From Phenylobacterium sp. NIBR 498073 (lineage in GTDB: Bacteria; Pseudomonadota; Alphaproteobacteria; Caulobacterales; Caulobacteraceae), in the NCBI RefSeq assembly GCF_027286305.1, contig NZ_CP114599.1:62001-126000 (forward strand): DNA of 64,000 bases, written 5' to 3'. Shown here piece after piece: positions 54,791-64,000 of this stretch. How positions within the stretch are numbered: the stretch's first letter is position 1; each line of letters opens with the position of its first letter. A program made the position numbers and the translations under genes. The notes beneath the pieces were generated by a model that did not search any database, was not told the DNA's origin, and was given only the letters and a program-made list of their open reading frames with translations.

Positions 54791-55311
54791 CAGGTCAGGC
54801 TGCGGATGTCGGGCCAGCGATAGCTGACCTCGTGGGTGACGCCGCCGGGCCCCGGCTCCCGCCGCGGCGCCTCGGCCAAGCCGCCCAGATGCTCATAAAA
54901 CTGCCGGGCTGGAATGTTGTCGCGCAGCACCGAGAGCATCAGGCTGGTCGCGCCGTTGGCGGCGAACACGCGGGCCAGGCCCGTCATCAGCTCGCGTCCG
55001 AGGCCGTGGCCCTGGGCTGCCCTCAGCACGTACAGCGTCATGATCTCGGCCTCGCCCGGGCGCCGCGACCGCGACGGGCCGCCCGAGGCGTAGCCCACGA
55101 GCCGCGTGCGATCGGCCGCCGCCAGGGTCGCCTCGCGCTCGCCCGGCTGCAGCAGTCCGGCCCGAAAGCGCCGCGCATAGACCGGGATCGACATGCGGGC
55201 CAGGTAGGAGTCTGGCAGCAGTCCCTGATAGGTCTCACGCCACGACGTGATGTGGACGCGCGCGAGATCTTCGGCGTCGTCGGGTCCTGCGGGAAAGATC
55301 ACGTGCGGCAA
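54787..55311 (-). CDS. GNAT family N-acetyltransferase
   Basis: 174 residues from TTG 55311, chosen because GAGGAG lies 6 bases upstream; longer or shorter starts (55371, 55302) lack a ribosome site. DDAEDLARVHITSWRETYQGLLPDSYLARMS is a common GNAT N-terminus, and LYVLRAAQGHGLGRELMTGLARVFAANGATSLMLSVL carries the acetyl-CoA loop Q-G-x-G-x-G/A. YEHLGG follows. The acceptor is unknown. It diverges from mutS. Confidence 0.88.
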   Translation of the reverse strand: MPHVIFPAGPDDAEDLARVHITSWRETYQGLLPDSYLARMSIPVYARRFRAGLLQPGEREATLAAADRTRLVGYASGGPSRSRRPGEAEIMTLYVLRAAQGHGLGRELMTGLARVFAANGATSLMLSVLRDNIPARQFYEHLGGLAEAPRREPGPGGVTHEVSYRWPDIRSLTC

Positions 55312-55424
55312 GGGCGGCTCCTCACTTAGCCACAGCTTGGAAGTCGCAGGCCCTTGTTCAAGGGGCCTCACGCGGCTGTCAGGGGCTGACGGATCGCGCG
55401 GACCCCATTAGCTTCCGCGGGCTC

Positions 55425-58105
<2,681 letters not shown>

Positions 58106-58109
<4 letters not shown>

Positions 58110-58699
58110 AGGCGCTGATGGTCGACGTCGATGGGGTGATCGTCGTCCATCCGGATCCCGCCGGCTGGTCGACGAACCTCAAGCGCGATCTAGGCCTGGC
58201 GATCGAGCTGCTGCAGGAGAAGTTCTTCGCTCCGAACTTCCACGACATCGTCCATGGCCGCGCGGCGCTGCGCGAGCGGCTGGCGCCGGTACTCGCCGAC
58301 ATCGCGCCGCACCTGACTTGCGACCAGCTCTGCGCCTACTGGTTCGAGAACGACAGTCATCTCGACCATGATCTGCTGGACCAGCTCGCCGCGTTCCGCG
58401 CCCGGGGCTACGCCCTGCATCTGGCCACCGTGCAGGAACACGAGCGCGCCGCCTATCTCTGGAACGACATGGGCCTGAAGGACCGCTTCGACGCGATCCA
58501 CTACGCGGCTGACCTTGGCCATGCAAAACCGGCCGACGGGTTCTATGCCGCGATCGAGGCGCGCACGGGCTATGCGCCCAGCGACCTGTTCTTCATCGAC
58601 GACAAGGCCGCCAATGTGCTGGCGGCCCAGGCGCGCGGCTGGAAGGCGGCGGTCTGGACCGGCCAGGACCGCCTCGCAGATCTGATCGCGCGGGCCTAG
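58106..58699 (+). CDS. HAD-superfamily hydrolase
   Basis: 197 residues. HAD motif [13 protein letters not shown], motif II around [15 protein letters not shown] (Thr), motif [17 protein letters not shown] (Lys) and motif [15 protein letters not shown] with the acidic pair. A helical cap sits between motifs I and II, typical of HAD-IA. Substrate unknown, perhaps a phospho-sugar or phosphoglycolate-like compound. ATGA overlap with mutS, and its TAG stop shares CTAG with the chemoreceptor gene. Confidence 0.9.
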
Positions 58700-60177
58700 G
58701 CGGCTCGCCTTGCGACCGCTGCTGCGCCGGTCGCCAACCGGAAGCGGCCGATCAACTGGGACAGGTTCTGGGCCTCGCGCGCCAGGTCGGCCGCCGCGTG
58801 CGCGGTCTCCAGCACCATGCCGGCATTCTGCTGGGTGACGCGGTCCATCTCATTGACGGCGCTGTTGACTTGGCCGAGGCCGACGGCCTGTTCCTGGGCC
58901 GAGCTGGAGATGTCGGCCACCAGGCCGTGCACCTCGGTCACGCGGCCGACGATGCGCCCCAAGGCCTGGCCGGTCTCGCCGACCAGATTGACCCCCTGGC
59001 TGACCTGCTCGCTCGAGGCGCTGATCAGGGTCTTGATCTCCTTGGCGGCGTCAGCCGAGCGTTGGGCCAGGGCCCGGACCTCGGAGGCGACGACGGCGAA
59101 GCCGCGCCCGGCCTCGCCCGCCCGGGCCGCCTCGACCCCGGCGTTCAGCGCCAGCAGGTTGGTCTGGAAGGCGATCTCGTCGATCACCCCGATGATCTGG
59201 CTGATCTGCTTGGACGAGTCCTCGATCTGGCCCATGGCCGAGATCGCGGCCTCGACCACCGGGGCGCTGGTCTCGGCTTCCTTGCGGGCGTCGGCCACCG
59301 CGCCGGAAGTCTGGCGGGCGGTCTCGGCGGCGCGCTGGACGGTGACGGTGATCTCTTCGACCGCGGCGGCGGTCTCCTCCAGGCTGGCGGCCTGGTTTTC
59401 GGTGCGCCGCGCCAGGTCGTCGCCCGAGCTCTTCATCTGGCCGACCGTGGCGGTCACCGCCGAGACGGAGTCCACCACCGCGGCGATCGCGCCGTGCAGC
59501 TCGCCGACCGCGCCGTTGAAATCGTCGCGCAGCTGGGCGTAGTCGCCCGACAGCGGGGTCTCGATGCGGCTGGTCAGGTCGCCGCGGGCCAGACCCGACA
59601 GCGCCGCGGCCAGGCTGCGCACCACTGTCGCCTGCTCGGCGGCCGAGCGGGCCTTCTCGGCCTCGGCCTTGGCGCGGTCGGCCTCGGCGGCCTCGAAATA
59701 GACGTCCAGCACCAGGCTCATGTCGAGCATGGCGCCCTTGATCAGCGCTGACAGCGTTTCGGCCACCTCGGCGTTCTTGGCCTTGGCGCCGAAGCCCTTG
59801 GCGCCCTTCTCGGCGACCACCGCGCGGACAAGCTGCTCGAGCACAAGCGCATAGCCGCCGATGTACCAGCGCGGCTCCAGCCCGATCTTGGCGTGCACCG
59901 CCCCGATGGTCTGGACTGACTTGGCGTAGTCGGCGGTGAATTCTCCCGAGGCGATGCCCTGCCAATGGCGCAGCTGGGCGTTCTGGGCCTTGGTGATGTG
60001 GCCGTCATCGCGGAAGTGCACCTTGGTTTCGGGCGTCGCGCGGACCTGGGCGTAGAAGTGGTCGAGCGCGCCGGGCAGCTTCTCGGAGATCAGCGGCTGG
60101 GCCGCGCGCAACGTCTTACGGGTCTGCGGCGTCACCTGCATGAACTCCAGGCGATCGTCCAGGCTCTTACCCGTCAT
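58696..60177 (-). CDS. Globin-coupled methyl-accepting chemotaxis protein
   Basis: 493 residues from ATG 60177 (GGAG in place; ATG 60192 possible). Residues 1-170 are a sensor globin: [38 protein letters not shown] and the proximal-His segment [29 protein letters not shown]. There is no membrane segment, so it is a cytosolic receptor. A HAMP-like segment ([31 protein letters not shown]) leads to the MCP signalling domain whose hairpin tip is [49 protein letters not shown]. It probably senses oxygen or NO through heme. No che genes adjoin it. Confidence 0.93.
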   Translation of the reverse strand: MTGKSLDDRLEFMQVTPQTRKTLRAAQPLISEKLPGALDHFYAQVRATPETKVHFRDDGHITKAQNAQLRHWQGIASGEFTADYAKSVQTIGAVHAKIGLEPRWYIGGYALVLEQLVRAVVAEKGAKGFGAKAKNAEVAETLSALIKGAMLDMSLVLDVYFEAAEADRAKAEAEKARSAAEQATVVRSLAAALSGLARGDLTSRIETPLSGDYAQLRDDFNGAVGELHGAIAAVVDSVSAVTATVGQMKSSGDDLARRTENQAASLEETAAAVEEITVTVQRAAETARQTSGAVADARKEAETSAPVVEAAISAMGQIEDSSKQISQIIGVIDEIAFQTNLLALNAGVEAARAGEAGRGFAVVASEVRALAQRSADAAKEIKTLISASSEQVSQGVNLVGETGQALGRIVGRVTEVHGLVADISSSAQEQAVGLGQVNSAVNEMDRVTQQNAGMVLETAHAAADLAREAQNLSQLIGRFRLATGAAAVARRAA

Positions 60178-60438
60178 AATCCACTCCACCATAACCCGCT
60201 TCCAGCAGTCCTTGAGCGGCCGTGGTTAAGGATGGGTAAGCAGTTCCCCAATCGACCGAAGTCTTGGCGAACAAAGACTACAAACTGAAGCTTGAGCCGC
60301 GGCCCACAGCGCCGCCAGGACGTTTTTCAGGCGCCGCCGGTATTCTGAAGGCCGGCCTGCGGGTTTCGGTTTGGCCCCGGCCTGCTCCCCGACAGAGGAG
60401 AGGATGCCGCAGCTTCGCGAAGTGATTATATCCACACT
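60178..60438. other. Divergent gap between chemoreceptor gene and glnD
   Basis: 261 bases. A TTAA-GGATGGG-TAAG sequence at about 60223 is a 7-of-8 match to the CtrA motif, and TTATATCCACA just before the glnD ATG resembles a DnaA box with an insertion. Neither is certain. No gene or terminator seen. Confidence 0.3.
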
Positions 60439-63258
60439 ATGCCGCCTCGCCTCCGACCCACCCGCCTGGAATACGTCGTCGACGGCGTACGCTTGCGCGC
60501 CCAGCTGTCCGCCGCCGCCCTCGACGCCGCCGGCGACGAACAGGAACAGCGCCGCCGGGCGCTGGAGATCCTCAAACAGGCCCTGTTCCGCGGCCGCATG
60601 ATCGCCAAGGAGCGGCTCGAGAACGGCGCCGGCGGCATCGAGACCGCGCGGCTGCTGTCGGGCGTGACCGACGAGGTGGTCACCGCCCTCTATGACTTCA
60701 CCACCGTCCACGTGTTCCGGGCCCGCAACCCGACCGAGGGCGAGCGCCTGGCGCTGATGGCGGTCGGCGGCTACGGCCGCGGCACCCTGGCCCCGTTCTC
60801 CGACCTCGATCTGCTGTTCCTGCGGCCCTACAAGCAGACCGCCCACACCGAGAGCGTGATCGAGTACATGCTCTACGCGCTCTGGGACCTCGGCTTCAAA
60901 GTCGGCCACGCTTCGCGCACGGTCGAGGAGTGCCTGAAGCTCAGCCGCGAGGACTACACGATCCGCACCTCGATCCTGGAGGCGCGCCAGCTGAGCGGCG
61001 ACGCCGCCCTGGCCGAGGAGCTGGTCCAGCGGTTCCGGGCCGAGGTGGTCAAGGGCACCGCCGCCCAGTTCGTCGCCGCCAAGCTCAAGGAACGGGACAT
61101 CCGCCAGGAGCGCGCCGGCGCCAGCCGCTATCTGGTCGAGCCGAACGTCAAGGAGGGCAAGGGCGGCCTGCGCGACCTCAACACCCTGTTCTGGATCGCC
61201 CAGTACCTGCACCCGGTCAGCCACGTCGACGGCTTCGTCCAGCTCGACATGTTTGACCGCAAGGAGGTCACGGCCTTCATCAAGGCGTTCGACTTCCTCT
61301 GGGCGGTGCGCAGCCACCTGCACTTCGCCACCGGCCGGCCCGAGGAGCGGCTGACCTTCGACCTCCAGCCGGAAATCGCCCGGCGGATGGGCTATGGCGA
61401 CCGCGGCGACGCGCCGGCCGTCGAGCGGTTCATGCGCCGCTACTTCCTGATCGCCAAGGAGGTCGGCGCCCTGACCCGGGTGTTCGCCGCCAAACTCGAG
61501 GCCGAGCAGATCAAGCAGCAGCCCAAGGGGCTGTCGCGGCTGATCCCCGGACGCGGCCGGGCCAAGCGCAAGAAGCTGGATCCCGGCTTCCACGAGGAGG
61601 GCGGGCGCCTGAACGTCGACGGGCCAAAGGTGTTCGAGACCGACCCGGTTAACCTGTTGCGTCTGTTCCGGCTGGCTGACCAGCGCGATCTCGACCTGCA
61701 CCCGGACGCCTTCACCGCCGCCAGCCGCTGCGCCAGCATCATCGGCTCCAAGGTCCGCCGCGACCCCGCCGCGGCCAAGGTGTTCCTCGATATTCTGGCT
61801 CACGGCCGCGATCCGCAGCGGGCGCTGTCGATGATGAACGACGCCGACGTGCTCGGCCGGTTCATTCCGGAGTGGGGCCGCATCGTCGCCCAGATGCAGT
61901 TCAACATGTACCACTCGTACACGGTGGACGAGCACACCCTGCGGGCCGTCGGCGTCATCGCCGACATCGCCAACGGCCGCTTCGCCGAGGACCATCCGCT
62001 GTCGACCGCGGTCATGCCGCTGATCGACGACCGCGAGGCGCTGTTCCTGGCCATGCTGCTGCATGACACCGGCAAGGGCGGAGCGGGGGGCCAGGAGAAG
62101 GCCGGCGCCCGCGCCGCGCGGTCGGCCTGCGAGCGGCTCGGGCTGGATCGCAAGCGCATCGAGATGGTCGCCTGGTTGGTCGAGCATCACCTGGTGATGA
62201 GCGACTACGCCCAGAAGCGCGACGTCTCCGACCCGCGCACGGTCGCCGACTTCGCCCGCATCGTGGAGACGCCGGAACGCCTACGCCTGCTGCTGGTGCT
62301 GACCGTGGCGGACATCCGCGCTGTCGGCCCGGGGGTCTGGAACGGCTGGAAGGGCCAGTTGATGCGCGAACTCTACGGCGCCACCGAGGCGGTGTTCCGC
62401 GGCGGGCGCGGCTCCGACGCCGCCGCCGCCATCCGCCGCTATCACGAGAACGCCGCCTATGACGCCCGCGTGCGGCTGATCGCGGCCGACCCCGCGGCCA
62501 CCGACTGGGTGCAGGCCATGGAGGACGCCTACTTCACCTCGTTCTCCGACGCGGAGATCCTGGTCCATGCCGGCCTAGCGCGCCGCGCCGCCGAGAGCGG
62601 GGCGGCCGCCGAAGGCCACATCCGCAGCGGCCTCAACGCCTCGGAGGTGGTGATCGCCGCGCCCGACCGCTCGCGCCTGTTCGTCGACCTCGCCGCCGCG
62701 GTCACCGCCGCCGGCGCCAACATCGTCGGGGCGCGGGTGTTCACGTCACGCCAGGGCCAGGCGCTGGACGTGTTCTACGTGCAGGACGCCACCGGCGCGG
62801 CCTACGGCGCCGACAATCCGCGCGTACTGGCCAAGCTGGCCGACTCGCTGGCGGCGGCCGGCCGTGGCGAGCTGACCAAGTCCGAACCGCGCCGGGTGAC
62901 CGACTTCGGCCGCGCAGCGGCGTTCACCATCACCCCGACGGTGATGCTCGACAACGAAGCGTCCGAGGTCTCGACCGTGGTCGAGGCGTCCGGCCGCGAC
63001 CGCCCCGGCCTGCTGGTGGCTCTGGCCCGCAACCTCGCCGATGCGGGACTGTCGATCCTTTCGGCGCACATCGACGGCTATGGCGAACGGGCGGTCGACG
63101 CCTTCTACGTGACCGAGCGCGACGGCGGAAAACTGACCGATCCCAAGCGGATGGCGGCCTTGAAGTCCCACCTGATGAAGGTGCTGGAGGAGGTCGAGGC
63201 CGCCGCCCCGAAGCCGCGGGCCAACCTGCAGAAGGCGCGCGCAAGCGTCGCGCGCTGA
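60439..63258 (+). CDS. glnD: Bifunctional uridylyltransferase/uridylyl-removing enzyme GlnD
   Basis: 939 residues. Nitrogen sensor that uridylylates PII proteins. Nucleotidyltransferase: LMAVGGYGRGTLAPFSDLDLLFL. A central helical domain, then an HD domain (YTVDEHTLRAVGVIADIANG ... LFLAMLLHDTGKGG) that removes UMP. Two C-terminal ACT domains: VVIAAPDRSRLFVDLAAAVTAAGANIVGARVFT and STVVEASGRDRPGLLVALARNLADAGLSILSAHIDGYG, which bind glutamine. It is followed by murJ, a common alphaproteobacterial order. The PII genes are not in the window. Confidence 0.96.
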   Translation: MPPRLRPTRLEYVVDGVRLRAQLSAAALDAAGDEQEQRRRALEILKQALFRGRMIAKERLENGAGGIETARLLSGVTDEVVTALYDFTTVHVFRARNPTEGERLALMAVGGYGRGTLAPFSDLDLLFLRPYKQTAHTESVIEYMLYALWDLGFKVGHASRTVEECLKLSREDYTIRTSILEARQLSGDAALAEELVQRFRAEVVKGTAAQFVAAKLKERDIRQERAGASRYLVEPNVKEGKGGLRDLNTLFWIAQYLHPVSHVDGFVQLDMFDRKEVTAFIKAFDFLWAVRSHLHFATGRPEERLTFDLQPEIARRMGYGDRGDAPAVERFMRRYFLIAKEVGALTRVFAAKLEAEQIKQQPKGLSRLIPGRGRAKRKKLDPGFHEEGGRLNVDGPKVFETDPVNLLRLFRLADQRDLDLHPDAFTAASRCASIIGSKVRRDPAAAKVFLDILAHGRDPQRALSMMNDADVLGRFIPEWGRIVAQMQFNMYHSYTVDEHTLRAVGVIADIANGRFAEDHPLSTAVMPLIDDREALFLAMLLHDTGKGGAGGQEKAGARAARSACERLGLDRKRIEMVAWLVEHHLVMSDYAQKRDVSDPRTVADFARIVETPERLRLLLVLTVADIRAVGPGVWNGWKGQLMRELYGATEAVFRGGRGSDAAAAIRRYHENAAYDARVRLIAADPAATDWVQAMEDAYFTSFSDAEILVHAGLARRAAESGAAAEGHIRSGLNASEVVIAAPDRSRLFVDLAAAVTAAGANIVGARVFTSRQGQALDVFYVQDATGAAYGADNPRVLAKLADSLAAAGRGELTKSEPRRVTDFGRAAAFTITPTVMLDNEASEVSTVVEASGRDRPGLLVALARNLADAGLSILSAHIDGYGERAVDAFYVTERDGGKLTDPKRMAALKSHLMKVLEEVEAAAPKPRANLQKARASVAR

Positions 63259-63304
63259 CGGGGCGGCTTGACCGGTGCGGCCGCATAAGCGCACACCAAC
63301 GCCC

Positions 63305-64000
63305 GTGACCGCAGCCGCAACTCCTGCCGCCAAGAGCGGATTGATCCGCTCGTCCCTGCTGCTGTCGGGCTTGACCCTGATCAGCAGGTTCATGGGGCTT
63401 GCGCGGGATCTCGTGCTGACCGCGCGGCTGGGCGCCAGCGCAACCATCGCCGCCGACGCCTATTATACGGCCCTGGCCTTCCCGAACCTGTTCCGGCGGA
63501 TCTTCGCCGAGGGGGCGTTCTCCTCGGCCTTCATCCCGTCCTACACCAAGACCCTGACCGGCGAAGGCCAGGTCGAGGCCGACCGCATCGCCTCCGACGC
63601 CCTGGCCACCCTGGCGGCGGCCACCATCGCCATCACGCTGGCCGCGCAGCTGGCCATGCCGTGGCTGATGTACGTGATCAATCCGGGCTACGCCTCGGAT
63701 CCGGCCAAGTTCAAGCTGGCCATCGTGCTGACCCAGATCAGCATGCCCTACCTGCCGTGCATGGCGATCGGGGCGCTGTTGTCGGGGGTGCTCAACGCCC
63801 ATCGCCGCTTCATCATCACCGGCATCTTTCCGACCATTCTCAACCTGGTGATGCTGATCGCGGTGATCCCGCAGGACGATCCCATCCTGGCCGCCTACGC
63901 CGCCTCCATCGCCATTCCGATCGCCGGCGTCTTCCAGGCGGCCCTGCTGTGGTGGGGCGCGCGCAAGTGCGGCGCTCACATCCGCCTGCGCTGGCCGTCG
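63305..64000 (+). CDS. murJ: Lipid II flippase MurJ (MviN), N-terminal part (partial)
   Basis: 232 codons to the window edge. Polytopic MOP-superfamily flippase that moves lipid II across the inner membrane. GLIRSSLLLSGLTLISRFMGLARDLVLTARLGA and YYTALAFPNLFRRIFAEGAFSSAFIPSYTKTL are MurJ signatures with the conserved Arg and Glu residues of the central cavity; four to five membrane segments are visible before the cut. GTG 63305 is used; GTG 63275 is in frame and would add ten residues. It lies 46 bases after glnD. Confidence 0.93.
   Translation, partial: MTAAATPAAKSGLIRSSLLLSGLTLISRFMGLARDLVLTARLGASATIAADAYYTALAFPNLFRRIFAEGAFSSAFIPSYTKTLTGEGQVEADRIASDALATLAAATIAITLAAQLAMPWLMYVINPGYASDPAKFKLAIVLTQISMPYLPCMAIGALLSGVLNAHRRFIITGIFPTILNLVMLIAVIPQDDPILAAYAASIAIPIAGVFQAALLWWGARKCGAHIRLRWPS

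Overview
The window is high-GC, gene-dense chromosomal DNA of a Caulobacteraceae-type alphaproteobacterium (Caulobacter, Phenylobacterium or a close relative). This rests on the gene content and order around a hemE-linked replication origin, a CtrA-type motif TTAA-N7-TTAA in that origin, a GTP-type PEP carboxykinase, an NtrZ-like periplasmic protein, a CenR-like regulator, and intergenic repeats carrying GANTC sites. I see no rRNA, tRNA, CRISPR array, insertion sequence or prophage. The window looks like core chromosome with a few accessory genes.

Layout. Positions 1-3240 hold the end of a PfkB-type kinase and the histidine block hisB-hisH-hisA-hisF-hisE. Positions 3241-7311 are mixed: an intergenic repeat, a YdeI/OmdA-type protein, an orphan HisKA_2 sensor kinase, a CPBP protease, a PHA-system protein, and a minus-strand set of a possible methyltransferase-like protein, a LysR effector domain without its HTH, and a 47-residue membrane protein. 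Positions 7435-11611 carry an envelope and secretion cluster: Tim44-like protein, Smr protein, MltA, a second Tim44-like protein, and SecB. Positions 11654-16029 hold a CmlA-like exporter with a candidate leader-peptide attenuator, an MscS channel, a methyltransferase and a CDF transporter.

The centre is the replication and segregation region. dnaQ, coaE, aroE, maf and ppsR (minus strand) point away from an AT-richer intergenic stretch at about 19841-20353 that I interpret as oriC. hemE, hemH, hemJ, rho, mnmE, mnmG, rsmG, parA and parB (plus strand) point away on the other side. Two perfect and two near-perfect parS sites (24831, 28401, 28552, 30040) lie between rho and rsmG, one of them inside mnmG. 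So origin, centromere sites and ParAB sit within about 13 kb.

To the right come holA-lptE-leuS, a DUF3576 lipoprotein, ntrZ-like, thiE-like, a YggS-type protein, an L,D-transpeptidase, cenR-like, xth, a LolA-like carrier, pckG, a serine hydrolase, ftsK, alkB and an HELVH protein. A heat-shock block follows, dnaK (with a canonical sigma-32 promoter) and dnaJ, then TetR and GNAT proteins, mutS, a HAD hydrolase, a globin-coupled chemoreceptor, glnD and the start of murJ at the right edge.

The most interesting signals outside ordinary genes are the origin, the parS cluster, three copies of a 126-138 bp inverted repeat, two CerM-like repeats (one flanked by parS sites), a seven-codon leader ORF plus hairpins before the CmlA-like gene, a long hairpin between dnaK and dnaJ, and four convergent gene pairs that share one CTAG as both stop codons.
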